Below, in pieces: positions 54,391 to 63,747 of a stretch of DNA of 64,000 nucleotides. The first letter of the stretch is position 1. Every line of letters starts with the position of its first letter. This DNA is from Gilvimarinus sp. 2_MG-2023 (GTDB taxonomy: Bacteria; Pseudomonadota; Gammaproteobacteria; Pseudomonadales; Cellvibrionaceae). Both the position numbers and the translations under genes were made by a program. The DNA is taken from assembly GCF_030547685.1 (NCBI RefSeq), contig NZ_JAUOQM010000018.1:91281-155280 (forward strand). Reading direction: 5' to 3'. Under the pieces are notes generated by a model. That model worked only from the letters and a program-made list of their open reading frames with translations, did no database searches and had not been told where the DNA came from.

Positions 54391-54488
54391 TGGAATACCC
54401 TTAAATGTGGCTGTGTTTGGCGAATGCATTGTAACTTATCGTGACGTGAAGTCTTGTCAACCCTATCACGCCCAGCGCGTTGTCTGGG

Positions 54489-54788
54489 TTAAGGTGAAGC
54501 CTTTTTATAAGGCTTCACACTGATCTTTTGATAAACCCCAGATGTATAAAAAGGATCACTGTCAGCCCAGTCTTGCGCTTCACTCAGAGAGTCGAATTCG
54601 GCGACAATAAGAGACCCGGTGACACCGGCCGCTCCGGGTTCATTGGCATCGACGGCGGGAAAAGCACCGGCCAAGATGAGCCGACCCAAATCTCGCAGCT
54701 CATGCAATCTAGCCATGTGGGCAGCGCGAGATTTGGCACGCAGTGGTTTACTGTCTTTAACATCTTCGCAAATGATGGCGTAAAGCAT
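54489..54788 (-). CDS. YciI family protein
   Basis: A 99-residue dimeric ferredoxin-like-fold protein: MLYAIICEDVKDSKPLRAKSRAAHMARLHELRDLGRLILAGAFP and GSLIVAEFDSLSEAQDWADSDPFYTSGVYQKISVKPYK are the YciI signature, including the conserved His (AAHMARL) and Asp (DPFY). Biochemical role unknown. GAGAGG ribosome site. It is 14 bases after the VC0807-type gene; the same pair is found in many gammaproteobacteria. Confidence 0.92.
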   Translation of the reverse strand: MLYAIICEDVKDSKPLRAKSRAAHMARLHELRDLGRLILAGAFPAVDANEPGAAGVTGSLIVAEFDSLSEAQDWADSDPFYTSGVYQKISVKPYKKASP

Positions 54789-54802
54789 GGCAACCTCTCT
54801 AT

Positions 54803-55570
54803 TTAATGGGCGTTGATAACGTCTTCGAATTCGAGCTCGGTCAATTGGCGAATACGACGGAATAAATAGAGCAGAGCAATCATCATAATGACGGTGGCTG
54901 GTAGGGCAATCACAGGAAAACTCATGGCGGTCATTTTGCCCAACTCAGCGTTAAACTCGGCTGTGCCTGGTGGGCTTTGCAGCAGCCATTTCGCCAGCAC
55001 ATAGTTGAGAAAAGACGATAGAAAGAAGGAGCCCGCCACCAGATAGGTTGCATTGCTAAGCGCTCGATCAAATTGGGCGTGTTTATCGTGTTGAGTTAAT
55101 CGCTCGCTGATCAGATCGGTTTTTAAGACTTTGTCGTTGTACAAAAAGGTCCGCACCAGAGGAAATCGCGTTTTCATTGAGATAAGTGTGGCCAAACCAA
55201 TCAGGCCGGGAATGGCTGCCTCTTTGATGGCGATGTATTTGGGGTCTAACTCCATTAAGCTAATGCCGCCGGTTAGGAGTATGCTGATGGTGCCCAGAAT
55301 TGAAAAGGCGTTGTATTGGCGCCGTACAACAAAATCTTTGATGCCATAAAACAGAGGAAACGCTAGGGCGACCACTAGAGCATTGCGTGTTCCCAAGTAT
55401 TCATCACCACTTAATTTGGTGAGAATCAGCGTGGGAATGACAATATTCAGTAGAATGTTGAAAAATAAGCTCTCTTTTTTGGGGTTTTCTTTGGCGGTGT
55501 TGGAAGTTTGCGCGTCTGCGGAAGTCGAAGGCGCTTCTTTTACAGCTTTATCAGTGGCAGAATCGGTCAT
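54803..55570 (-). CDS. VC0807-family integral membrane protein
   Basis: A 255-residue protein with a hydrophilic 30-residue N-terminus and about five to six membrane helices (ILLNIVIPTLILTKL, NALVVALAFPLFYGIKDF, ILGTISILLTGGISLM, AAIPGLIGLATLI, ATYLVAGSFFLSSFLNYVLA, FPVIALPATVIMMIALLYLF). The KLSGDEYLG segment and the positions of the helices fit the VC0807 family; its function is not known. Divergent from the PHP gene. Confidence 0.75.
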   Translation of the reverse strand: MTDSATDKAVKEAPSTSADAQTSNTAKENPKKESLFFNILLNIVIPTLILTKLSGDEYLGTRNALVVALAFPLFYGIKDFVVRRQYNAFSILGTISILLTGGISLMELDPKYIAIKEAAIPGLIGLATLISMKTRFPLVRTFLYNDKVLKTDLISERLTQHDKHAQFDRALSNATYLVAGSFFLSSFLNYVLAKWLLQSPPGTAEFNAELGKMTAMSFPVIALPATVIMMIALLYLFRRIRQLTELEFEDVINAH

Positions 55571-55660
55571 GTTATTTCACTTTACCCGGGTGAGCGTAAA
55601 CGCTTGGGCATGATAGCGTTTTAAAAGCCGACATTATACGTCAGAAACGAGGAAAATGGG

Positions 55661-56482
55661 TTGACCATCGATCTACATATGCACAGCCAGTGTTCAGATG
55701 GGGCGCTTTCCCCCAGCGAACTTATGCAGCGAGCACACGAGCAGGGGGTGACGGTAGCGGCGCTGACCGATCACGACACCTTGGCGGGCTTAGCCGCTGC
55801 GCGAGTTGCGGCTGAATCTCTGCAGATGGGCTTTATCGACGGCATTGAGTTTTCCAGTCGCTGGGGAAAGATTGGCGTCCATATTGTGGGGCTGGCACTG
55901 GACGTAAGCAGTGTACCGTTACAACACAAAGTGGCGGAGCAAGGGCTGGCCAGACGCGAGCGCAATGAAACAATCGGCCACAAACTGGCGAAAATCGGAG
56001 TTGCGGATGCCTATCGGCGCGCCTGCGATCTCGCTCAGGGCGAGCCGGGCCGCCCCCATTTTGCCCAACTTTTGGTTAATGATGGACTGGTGCCCGATTC
56101 CGCACGGGCGTTTAAAAAGTATTTAGGTTCGGGCAAGGTGGGGGATATACGGCTGCAGTGGCCAGCCATGAATGAGGTCGTCGACACTATTAAAGCCGCC
56201 GGTGGCGTGGCAGTGCTGGCTCACCCGGCTAAATATGGTCTGACGCGAACAAAATTGCGCGCCATGGTGGCCGATTTTGCTGAGTATGGTGGTGATGCAA
56301 TAGAGATTATCAGTGGTCAGCAGCCCGCCGGGGTGGCGCAAGATCTCGCTAATATCGCCCAGGAGTTTGGTTTAAAGGGGTCGCAGGGGAGCGATTTTCA
56401 CCAACCTGGCCTGCCTTGGCAAGAGTTGGGTGCCATTGGCGTTTTACCTGAAACCGTGGTGCCTATTTGGCAGCATTGGTAA
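55661..56482 (+). CDS. rnm: PHP-domain 5'-3' exoribonuclease (RNase AM/YciV-like)
   Basis: A 273-residue protein starting at TTG behind GAGGAAA; a nearby ATG at 55655 is out of frame. Metal-binding motifs of the PHP fold: IDLHMHSQCSDG, TDHDTLAG, GIEFSS, VLAHPAKY and GSDFHQPG. Full-length similarity to YciV/RNase AM, which matures the 5' ends of rRNAs, and the position next to yciO support this. The yciV-yciO neighbourhood also occurs in E. coli. Confidence 0.85.
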   Translation: MTIDLHMHSQCSDGALSPSELMQRAHEQGVTVAALTDHDTLAGLAAARVAAESLQMGFIDGIEFSSRWGKIGVHIVGLALDVSSVPLQHKVAEQGLARRERNETIGHKLAKIGVADAYRRACDLAQGEPGRPHFAQLLVNDGLVPDSARAFKKYLGSGKVGDIRLQWPAMNEVVDTIKAAGGVAVLAHPAKYGLTRTKLRAMVADFAEYGGDAIEIISGQQPAGVAQDLANIAQEFGLKGSQGSDFHQPGLPWQELGAIGVLPETVVPIWQHW

Positions 56483-56648
56483 TACAGGTGGTTTTGCGAG
56501 TGATATTAAGAGCGAATATTAGAGTAATAGCACCGTTTCAAGAACAATAAGCGCTGGGGTGAATTTCTTATTTGTATAACGCCGCCGGCAAAATTATAAT
56601 GGAAGCTTCCGGCCGCGAGGCCCTATAGCCTGAGTAAAGGATGGTGAT

Positions 56649-57275
56649 GTGGCGCAATTTTTCCAGGTACACCCCGATAATCCCCAGCCGCGCTTGATCT
56701 CTCAAGCCGTCGATATCGTTCGCAGCGGCGGTATTATTGCCTACCCGACCGATTCGGCCTATGCGCTTGGCTGTCATATTGGTGACAAAATGGCTCTGGA
56801 TCGCATCCGTATGATGCGCAAGTTGGACAAACACCATAATTTCACCTTGATGTGTCGTGATCTGTCAGAGATTGCGACCTATGCCCGTGTCGATAATCAA
56901 GTGTTCCGTCTGCTTAAAACGCACACTCCGGGTCCCTATACCTTTATTCTTGAAGGCACCTCTGAGGTTCCCAGACGCCTGCGCCATCCCAAACGTAAAA
57001 CCATTGGTTTGCGTGTGCCCGATAACAATATTGCGCTGGCTCTGTTGGAAGAGCTCAACGAGCCGCTGATGAGTAGCACTTTGTTATTGCCAGGCGATGA
57101 GTTCCCGCTGACGGATCCCTATGACATACGCGATTTGCTAGAGCATCAAGTGGAGCTGGTGATTGACGGTGGGTTTTGTGGGCTGGAGCCTACCACTGTG
57201 GTTGGGCTAACCGATGGCACCCCCGAGTTGGTGCGCCAAGGCAAGGGTGATTTTTCGGCCCTGTTAGCCACTTGA
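56649..57275 (+). CDS. yciO: YciO/TsaC (Sua5)-family protein
   Basis: A 208-residue YrdC-fold protein starting at GTG behind AAAGGATGG. Motifs: GGIIAYPTDSAYALGCHIGD, LDKHHNFTLMCRDLSEIATYA, LPGPYTFIL-like TPGPYTFILEG and KRKTIGLRVPDNNIALAL. These are the YciO version; true threonylcarbamoyl-adenylate synthase TsaC is shorter and has KRP-S-P motifs. A role in tRNA t6A synthesis is therefore not assured. Confidence 0.85.
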   Translation: MAQFFQVHPDNPQPRLISQAVDIVRSGGIIAYPTDSAYALGCHIGDKMALDRIRMMRKLDKHHNFTLMCRDLSEIATYARVDNQVFRLLKTHTPGPYTFILEGTSEVPRRLRHPKRKTIGLRVPDNNIALALLEELNEPLMSSTLLLPGDEFPLTDPYDIRDLLEHQVELVIDGGFCGLEPTTVVGLTDGTPELVRQGKGDFSALLAT

Positions 57276-57455
57276 ATAGCCCTTTGAATCATTTGCATAA
57301 TGAGCGTGGAGTAAGCCCGTACAGGTTTGTAATAGGCAGTAGCGCCTTGCGTTTGTTACGGTTAATGTTGATGCGATCAATAAACTTCTCACAGCTACTA
57401 GCATTTCTGCCACACGCAATGATGCAATTTATAGACTCTGGAGTCTGGGGCGAGC

Positions 57456-58316
57456 ATGAACGAAACCGTTGAGCCACAAGATGTTGCTGTCAGCGCTGAT
57501 GTAACGGCTCCGGAAACATCTGAGCCGCACCCCGAGCAAGGCGAAATGCCCTTCGCGATGGTGCAGGGCAAAGCCTATACTCAGCTGCCCAAAGATTTGT
57601 ATATTCCGCCCGATGCGCTCGAAGTCTTTCTTGAGGCCTTTGAGGGGCCTTTGGACTTACTGTTGTACTTAATCCGGCGTCAGAATCTCGACATACTCGA
57701 TATTGATGTATCGGAAATTACGGCCCAATACATGGCTTATGTCGATTTGATGGATGCTGATCATTTCGAATTGGCCGCTGAGTATCTGGTGATGGCCGCT
57801 ATGCTGGCCGAGATTAAATCGCGCATGTTATTACCGCGCTCTGTAGAGGAAGAGGAGGAGGGGGAAGACCCACGAGCCTCTTTGATTCGTCGACTGCAAG
57901 AGTACGAACGTTTCAAGCAAGCCGCAGAAGATATTGATGAAATGCCCAGAGTGGGGCGCGATGTGCATCAAGCCAACGCCGAGGCGCCAGATCGCAACCT
58001 GACCAGGCCCGATCCCGAGTTGGAGTTGCAAGAACTTCTACTGGCTCTGTCGGAAGTGTTGCGGCGTGCCGATATGTTCGAAAGTCATCATGTAGAGAAA
58101 GAAAAACTGTCTACCCGCGAGCGCATGGCGCAAGTGTTGGATAATTTGGCGGGGAAGAACTTTGTTCCTTTTGTCAGCTTGTTCAAAGTTCAAGAAGGCC
58201 GCTTAGGGGTTGTGGTGACTTTCTTGGCGGTTATGGAGTTGATTAAAGAATCCTTGGTGGAAATAGTTCAAAGCGAATCTTTTGGTGCAATTCACGTAAA
58301 AGCGAAAACCCAATAG
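57456..58316 (+). CDS. scpA: Segregation and condensation protein ScpA
   Basis: A 286-residue kleisin subunit. After a 45-residue acidic N-terminus comes [38 protein letters not shown] with [20 protein letters not shown], the Smc-head contact, and a C-terminal winged helix ([27 protein letters not shown]). With ScpB and Smc it organises chromosome segregation. The ScpB start follows one base after the stop. Confidence 0.95.
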   Translation: MNETVEPQDVAVSADVTAPETSEPHPEQGEMPFAMVQGKAYTQLPKDLYIPPDALEVFLEAFEGPLDLLLYLIRRQNLDILDIDVSEITAQYMAYVDLMDADHFELAAEYLVMAAMLAEIKSRMLLPRSVEEEEEGEDPRASLIRRLQEYERFKQAAEDIDEMPRVGRDVHQANAEAPDRNLTRPDPELELQELLLALSEVLRRADMFESHHVEKEKLSTRERMAQVLDNLAGKNFVPFVSLFKVQEGRLGVVVTFLAVMELIKESLVEIVQSESFGAIHVKAKTQ

Positions 58317-58317
58317 T

Positions 58318-59232
58318 ATGGAAATTCTACAACTACAAGCCATTATCGAGGGGGCGCTGCTGGCTGCCGGTGAGCCCTTGTCGCTAAAAAAGCTCGAAAC
58401 ACTGTTCGAAGATGACGAGATGCCAGAAAAGGCACAATTTGAAGAGGCATTACAAAGAATTAATGAATCTTGCCAGGACCGCGGTTTTGAACTGAAAGAA
58501 ATCGCCTCGGGTTGGCGTTTGCAGGTACGCGAAGAGCTAGCGCCCTGGATCAACCGTTTGTGGGAAGAAAAACCGCAAAGATATTCTCGGGCTCTACTGG
58601 AGACTTTGGCTTTGATCGCCTATCGTCAGCCGATTACCCGTGGTGATATCGAAGAGATTCGCGGCGTGGCGGTCAGCTCACATATTATTAAAACGCTCAC
58701 CGAGCGCGAATGGGTTAAAGTCGTTGGCCAGCGCGATGTGCCCGGCCGTCCATCACTGTACGCCACTACGCGCCAATTTTTAGATTATTTTAATTTAAAA
58801 AGTTTGGATCAACTGCCGACCTTGAGTGAAATTCGCGATATTGATGAAATGAATTCAGCCTTGGACCTCGGTGGTAATCGGCCCGCTGGTGAGTTGACCG
58901 AAGAGCCGGCCGACAGAGACACTGATGTTGATCTCGACTCTGATCCCAATTCGGCGCTACAACCACAGTTGTCCACTCAAGATGAACTGGAGCCGGATGC
59001 ACAAGTGACCGTACAGGGCGTGCAAAGTGATGAAGACTCGACGAACACCGACCCCGAACACCTTATCGATAGAGACGATAACAGTGAGACAATCCCCGCT
59101 GCGGATACACCCGGTAGCGATGAAAACAACGACGATATTAATGCGGTAAGTCCGCCTGAACACTCCCATGATGATGGGGCGCTTGCGTCCATTGCCGATT
59201 CTGAAACCGAAAGCGATGAGCGGAGCGTTTAA
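58318..59232 (+). CDS. scpB: Segregation and condensation protein ScpB with long acidic tail
   Basis: A 304-residue protein. Two winged-helix domains occupy residues 1-~175: [22 protein letters not shown] and [60 protein letters not shown]. The last ~125 residues are a disordered Asp/Glu/Ser-rich tail, longer than in many ScpB. It starts one base after scpA, consistent with coupling. Confidence 0.94.
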   Translation: MEILQLQAIIEGALLAAGEPLSLKKLETLFEDDEMPEKAQFEEALQRINESCQDRGFELKEIASGWRLQVREELAPWINRLWEEKPQRYSRALLETLALIAYRQPITRGDIEEIRGVAVSSHIIKTLTEREWVKVVGQRDVPGRPSLYATTRQFLDYFNLKSLDQLPTLSEIRDIDEMNSALDLGGNRPAGELTEEPADRDTDVDLDSDPNSALQPQLSTQDELEPDAQVTVQGVQSDEDSTNTDPEHLIDRDDNSETIPAADTPGSDENNDDINAVSPPEHSHDDGALASIADSETESDERSV

Positions 59233-59247
59233 AACAGACGCCACAAT

Positions 59248-60189
59248 ATGGTTAAAAAAGTTAAGCAAACACAGGATCACAAAGAAGAAGACACTACCGT
59301 GCCCGCCATGGATCAGCCCGATGAGAAACTGCAAAAAGTTTTAGCGCGGGCCGGTATAGGCTCACGCCGTGAAATGGAGCGTTCCATTTCAGCAGGGGTA
59401 GTGACCGTAAACGGCCGCCCTGCGACCTTGGGGGATCGGGTGACGCCTGAAGATGTTATTACCCATCAAGGTAAAACGGTTAAGACCAAAAACGAAGTAA
59501 GCCGGCGCCGGGTGATTTTGTATAACAAGCCCGAGGGGGAAATTTGTTCGCGCAATGACCCTCAGGGTCGACGAACCGTCTACAACGCGCTGCCACGATT
59601 GTCGGGAGAGCGCTGGATCTCAGTGGGGCGACTCGACTTTAACACCAGCGGTTTGCTGCTGTTTACCAACGATGGCGAGCTAGCTAATCGTCTGATGCAT
59701 CCATCCTCAGTCATTGATCGTGAGTATCTGGTGCGTATTCAAGGTGAAGTTGATGAGGCTATGAAGCGCCGACTGGTAGAGGGGGTGCTGCTCGACGATG
59801 GCACTGCACGTTTTACCGATGTTGTCGATGGCGCGGGTGAGTCCCGCAATCGTTGGTTTTATTGTGTTGTCATGGAAGGGCGCAACCGTGAAGTGCGACG
59901 CCTGTGGGAGTCGCAAGGGGTTCGTGTCAGCCGCTTAAAACGTGTGCGCTATGGCAATATCTTTATTCCGTCTCACGTTCGGGTGGGGCAGTGGTTGGAG
60001 TTGAACAACAAAGAGATTACCGACTTGTGTATGACCGCTGGCATCGAACCGGTCAAACGTTCCAAGACGGATGATCCTGACTTTAAACGCCAGCGTGAGA
60101 GACAGGAAAAGCGTTTGCGCGCTGGTCGTGGTAAACGCCCCGGTAGAGCAAAGCCGCCCGCCAGACCCAAGGGCCCGACTAAGCCTTAA
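59248..60189 (+). CDS. rluB: 23S rRNA pseudouridine(2605) synthase RluB
   Basis: A 313-residue RsuA-family enzyme. The S4 domain (EKLQKVLARAGIGSRREMERSISAGVVTVNG, ~26-75) precedes the catalytic domain with Asp130 in VGRLDFNTSGLLLFTNDG. MEGRNREVRRLWESQGVRVSRLKRVRYG is the RluB signature. The C-terminal ~50 residues are Arg/Lys/Pro-rich (RLRAGRGKRPGRAKPPARP), probably an RNA-binding tail. scpA-scpB-rluB is a conserved order. Its end overlaps the convergent diguanylate cyclase gene by 11 bases. Confidence 0.94.
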   Translation: MVKKVKQTQDHKEEDTTVPAMDQPDEKLQKVLARAGIGSRREMERSISAGVVTVNGRPATLGDRVTPEDVITHQGKTVKTKNEVSRRRVILYNKPEGEICSRNDPQGRRTVYNALPRLSGERWISVGRLDFNTSGLLLFTNDGELANRLMHPSSVIDREYLVRIQGEVDEAMKRRLVEGVLLDDGTARFTDVVDGAGESRNRWFYCVVMEGRNREVRRLWESQGVRVSRLKRVRYGNIFIPSHVRVGQWLELNNKEITDLCMTAGIEPVKRSKTDDPDFKRQRERQEKRLRAGRGKRPGRAKPPARPKGPTKP

Positions 60190-61120
60190 CTCCAGTGGCG
60201 GCGTCGAGTGGTATCTGGGCCGGCTCGCAGCAACTGCGGTTGCGGCCCTGGCGCTTGGCGTCATAGAGTGCGCGATCCGCTCTTTCCAGTAAGGCCTGTA
60301 ACGGTTCGCCGGCATCCATACAGGCACTGACCCCAACACTGATCGTGGGGCGAATATGAGCTCCGTCCATTACTATATCGATTCTCTCCACCGCTCGGCG
60401 CAGCCTTTCGGCGGTAATTAATCCACCGGCGGCGCCGGTGTCACTGAGCAGTACTGCAAACTCTTCACCGCCGTAGCGGAAGGTCATATCCGTTGCGCGA
60501 CTGACTTCTTTCAAGGTAGTGGCGATCTGTTTTAGAACGTCATCGCCACGACTGTGGCCATACTTATCGTTGATCTGTTTAAAGTGGTCAATATCCAACA
60601 TCACCAAAGCAAAAGCTTTACCATTGCGCTGTAAGCGCTGATGCTCGCGTTCTAAGGCCGTGTCGAGTGCGCTGCGGTTGCCCACTTCTGTCAGTGGGTC
60701 AACCAGGGCCATGCGCAATGCTTGTTGGTATTTCTTGGCGTTGTTTAGTGGAAAAGCGAGTGACGCGAGTAGAGTCTCTAGCATCAACTGTTGATTTTCG
60801 CTGAATCGGCTTTTTCGAAAGAAGGTGATTTCTCCCAAATTACTGCCAGGCAAATTCATGGTGTAGTGACAGCGGTGAAGCGAGCGCTTGCCGACTAGTA
60901 CTTTACCTAGAATCACGTCTTCGTAAACCAAACCGTGGTATTGCACCAGTTGTTGTGAATGCTTGAAAAACAACGTCAGCAGCTCGGTTGCTTCCAGGCT
61001 AATTTGCAAGGCGTGGGCTAAGCGGGCCCGTACGTCCAGTAAGGCCGAATTGGCGAGCTGTTCACTTATCAGTTCAGAGGCGATGGCTTCAGTGCCGATA
61101 CCTGAAGATAAATCTGCCAT
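60179..61120 (-). CDS. GGDEF diguanylate cyclase
   Basis: A 313-residue cytoplasmic protein. Residues ~30-135 look like a GAF-type sensor domain; a GGDEF domain follows (DPLTEVGNRSALDTAL, LDIDHFKQINDKYGH). The active-site loop is GGEEF at 217-221, and an RxxD inhibitory site (RATD, 208-211) lies exactly five residues before it. An active, product-inhibited cyclase making c-di-GMP is therefore predicted. No EAL domain. Its signal is unknown. Confidence 0.92.
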   Translation of the reverse strand: MADLSSGIGTEAIASELISEQLANSALLDVRARLAHALQISLEATELLTLFFKHSQQLVQYHGLVYEDVILGKVLVGKRSLHRCHYTMNLPGSNLGEITFFRKSRFSENQQLMLETLLASLAFPLNNAKKYQQALRMALVDPLTEVGNRSALDTALEREHQRLQRNGKAFALVMLDIDHFKQINDKYGHSRGDDVLKQIATTLKEVSRATDMTFRYGGEEFAVLLSDTGAAGGLITAERLRRAVERIDIVMDGAHIRPTISVGVSACMDAGEPLQALLERADRALYDAKRQGRNRSCCEPAQIPLDAATGVKA

Positions 61121-61307
61121 AGTCTTTCCGCTCTTGTGTATAGGTGAGCTATCGGTTGGGCTGGCCCTAGCGATAGCGTTGATTGAAAGGTGTACAGCGA
61201 ATAACGTGCCAAATGTGAGGATGGTGAATAAAAGGTTTTAAAAACAATAGCTTATGTTTGTTTCTCAGAGTTTTTTTGACGTAAAGGTCAAAAGCTTGAC
61301 TGGTTTT

Positions 61308-61336
61308 GGCGGCAATGGCGGAAAATTCTTGCCGCC
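61308..61336 (-). terminator. Stem-loop after the CpxA-like gene, no T tract
   Basis: GGCGGCAA and TTGCCGCC pair perfectly, and GACTGG/CCAGTC a few bases outside can extend the stem. It lies 25 bases past the kinase stop on the minus strand with no T run after it. Confidence 0.5.
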
Positions 61337-61360
61337 AGTCAAAACAATGGCAGTCCGGTT

Positions 61361-62761
61361 TTAGGCAGTACAGGGAGGTATTTTGGGAAGTGTCACAGTG
61401 ATGCAAAGGCCGGTCTGTGGGAGGTTTCTGGCTTCAATGTGCCCGCCATGGAGTTTTATAGTTCGCTGCGCAATGGCCAAACCTAAGCCATAGCCACCAC
61501 TTTGGCGATCGCGGGCCTGATCGGTTCGATAAAATGGTTGAAAAATAGCGTCTAATTGGTCAGGTGACACTCCGGGTCCGGTGTCGTGAATTTTTATCTG
61601 ATAGTGATTTCCCCTGTCGTGCAGCTCGGTCCGGATGCAGCCGCCGCTAGGGGTATAGCGCAGAGCGTTGCGTAGGATGTTATCAAAAACACCGGCCAAC
61701 ATATTGCCGCGAGTGGCGACCAGCGCCTCGGGTAGTGAGTTGGATAAACTTAATTGAATCGCTTTTTGTCTTGCGTCTCGTGCTATGGCTTCATGCAGCG
61801 CTTCTAATAGGGCTGTTAAGTCCATGGTGTCATCGAGAGTCCAGCTGTCGTCATCTAAAACAGGCAGCGCTAAAATATCTGAAATGATGTCATTCAGATA
61901 ATCTGCCGCCTGCTTTATGCGCTTTAGCTCGCGGTCGTTAGTACCCTGACTGCGCTGCTGGGCTAGCGCCAGAGCAATTTGCAGGCGGGCCAAGGGTGTG
62001 CGCAGTTCGTGCGATACATCCTTGATTAAGCGTTTTTGTTCAGCCATGGCTTTCTCAAGGCGCTCGGCCATATGGTCAAAATCATTGGCCAGAGAAGCAA
62101 TTTCATCACGCCTTTGGTTAAACCGCTGACTAATGCGCACACTTAAATCCCCCTTGGCAATAGAGCGGGTCGCCCTTTGTAGGGTGGATAAGCTGCGTGC
62201 TAAGTGGCGGGCGAGAAAAAAGCACGCGACACCACTGACCAAAATTGAGGTCAGTAGAAGTGGCCAAATATTATTAATAAAAAGCTGCCAGGCGATGTCG
62301 CCTGAGCTTTTCTCACCCTTGCCGGCGGCCAAAGTGAAAATCTTAACGCTTTTACCGTCGTTTAGCGTGACGTGACGTCCCCAGGTTTTCTCTTCACCGA
62401 TTATGGTGTTCTCAAATGGGTGACTGGGATTAATTTTGGGTACCAGCTTCTGCACTCCTTCGGGTAGGGGGCGGCCTAAGAAGTCCCGGTTGTTGGAGTC
62501 GACAATATAAAAAAATCGGGTAGACCATTCTGGCATAGTGCGCATATCGGCCAATACTTGGGCCGAGTTGCGATTGATGGCTGAGCCCACCATTTGAAAG
62601 AGAAAGCGTTGGGCGGGCTCGGTCCCCCGGTCATCCCGCAAGCGTTGCAGGTTGTTGTCTGGATTAATGTCGCGCCAATGCACAATCACATTGGTGGTGA
62701 CGATAATCACCGCCGTGATACACCAAAAGGTTAAAAATACCCGCAGGTACAGTCGTGTCAT
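61361..62761 (-). CDS. CpxA-like sensor histidine kinase
   Basis: A 466-residue inner-membrane kinase. First helix at ~8-27, a ~135-residue periplasmic sensor (PEWSTRFFYIVDSNNRDFLGRPLP), second helix at ~165-184, HAMP (SIAKGDLSVRISQRFNQRRDEIASLANDFDHMAERL), H-box KDVSHELRTPLARLQIAL with His251, N-box NILRNALRYTP and G-boxes DTGPGVSPDQLDAIFQPFYR, GYGLGLAIAQRTIKLHGG. Sensor layout and HAMP resemble CpxA, which watches envelope protein stress. The ATG overlaps the regulator stop (ATGA). Confidence 0.9.
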   Translation of the reverse strand: MTRLYLRVFLTFWCITAVIIVTTNVIVHWRDINPDNNLQRLRDDRGTEPAQRFLFQMVGSAINRNSAQVLADMRTMPEWSTRFFYIVDSNNRDFLGRPLPEGVQKLVPKINPSHPFENTIIGEEKTWGRHVTLNDGKSVKIFTLAAGKGEKSSGDIAWQLFINNIWPLLLTSILVSGVACFFLARHLARSLSTLQRATRSIAKGDLSVRISQRFNQRRDEIASLANDFDHMAERLEKAMAEQKRLIKDVSHELRTPLARLQIALALAQQRSQGTNDRELKRIKQAADYLNDIISDILALPVLDDDSWTLDDTMDLTALLEALHEAIARDARQKAIQLSLSNSLPEALVATRGNMLAGVFDNILRNALRYTPSGGCIRTELHDRGNHYQIKIHDTGPGVSPDQLDAIFQPFYRTDQARDRQSGGYGLGLAIAQRTIKLHGGHIEARNLPQTGLCITVTLPKIPPCTA

Positions 62762-63483
62762 GGTGTCGCGGGGGCTTCACTGGGGCGAGTTAGCATATAA
62801 CCGGCACCGCGCACGTTGATGATTTGATCCTTGCTGGCTCCCACTGTGGCGAGTTTTTTGCGAATATTACTGACATGCACGTCGATACTGCGATCGTAGG
62901 GGGTCAGCTTGCGCCCCAACGCTTGTTCGGTGAGTTCATCTTTGCTGATTACTTGCCCGGCGTGACGCACTAATAATTCCAACACGCTAAACTCAGTACC
63001 GGTTAAAGGCAAGGATTGATCGAGCCAAAATGCCGCACGGCTACCCATTTGCAGCGATAAACTATCTACCTGCACCGTGCCGGACTCTGGTGGGGCGCTC
63101 TGCGCGGTAGCTGTACGGCGTAAAATGGCCCTTAGGCGAGCGACCAGTTCACGCGGATCGCAGGGCTTGGGGAGGTAATCGTCGGCGCCTATTTCCAGAC
63201 CAATCACCCGATCAATGGTGTCGCCCTTGGCGGTCAGCATAATGACCGGGGTGTGCTGCTGACCGTATTCGGGATGCTGCCTGAGCATTTTAAGAACATC
63301 GAAACCGTTGTGTTGTGGCAGCATAACGTCGAGTATTAAAGCCGAGTACGAGTTGTGGCGTGCCATCTCAAGAGCTTCAGCGCCATCATAAGCGGTGGAA
63401 ACGCTAAATCCTTCTGCATTGAGATATTCTTGCAGCAATTCGGATAACTCTTTGTCGTCATCAATCAGTAAAATGTCAGCCAT
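62758..63483 (-). CDS. CpxR-like OmpR-family response regulator
   Basis: A 241-residue regulator; start chosen at MADILLIDDD behind GAGG (the frame continues 24 codons up). Receiver domain with Asp52 in ILDVMLPQHNG and Lys in LPKPCDPREL; winged helix with LTGTEFSVLELLVRHAGQVISKDELTEQALGRKLTPYDRSIDVHVSNIRKKL. The ALGRKLTPYDRSIDVHVSNIRKKL stretch is close to CpxR. Divergent from the flavodoxin gene, with a direct repeat between them. Confidence 0.92.
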   Translation of the reverse strand: MADILLIDDDKELSELLQEYLNAEGFSVSTAYDGAEALEMARHNSYSALILDVMLPQHNGFDVLKMLRQHPEYGQQHTPVIMLTAKGDTIDRVIGLEIGADDYLPKPCDPRELVARLRAILRRTATAQSAPPESGTVQVDSLSLQMGSRAAFWLDQSLPLTGTEFSVLELLVRHAGQVISKDELTEQALGRKLTPYDRSIDVHVSNIRKKLATVGASKDQIINVRGAGYMLTRPSEAPATP

Positions 63484-63577
63484 TGATACCTCTACATTAA
63501 CTTTCTTCCTGGCAGCTGTCTGCGCCGCCGCGCAAGTTTGCAACAGGCATGGCATGCTGTCATGGTTTGTACGTTGG

Positions 63578-63594
63578 CTTAACCTAACTTAACC
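63578..63594. promoter_or_regulatory. Direct repeat in the regulator/flavodoxin intergenic region
   Basis: CTTAACC occurs twice with a 10-bp period (63578-63584 and 63588-63594), about 95 bases upstream of the CpxR-like start. OmpR-family regulators bind such direct repeats, so it may be an autoregulatory site. It is not the E. coli CpxR box (GTAAA-N5-GTAAA). Another small stem (CTGCCA/TGGCAG, about 63601-63626) lies to the right. The 264-bp interval holds no gene. Confidence 0.4.
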
Positions 63595-63747
63595 ACACAA
63601 CTGCCACTTGCGCTAACAGTTGGCAGCTGGGAAAATCCAGCCCAGTATTTCCAGCTAGGTACAGCTAACAGAGAATGTACCTTTTTTAGCGGTGTTTGTA
63701 CCAGTTATTGCTCGGTTTCGTTGTTTTTAATCAGAAGGTGTTCGCCA

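Noticed and set aside
57272-57472. 66-codon open frame between yciO and scpA
   Set aside because: Starts at TTG without a ribosome site, overlaps scpA out of frame and resembles nothing known to me.
63484-63555. N-terminal 24-residue extension of the CpxR-like regulator
   Set aside because: The conserved receiver starts at MADILLIDDD, whose ATG has a GAGG ribosome site; the extension is untranslated leader.
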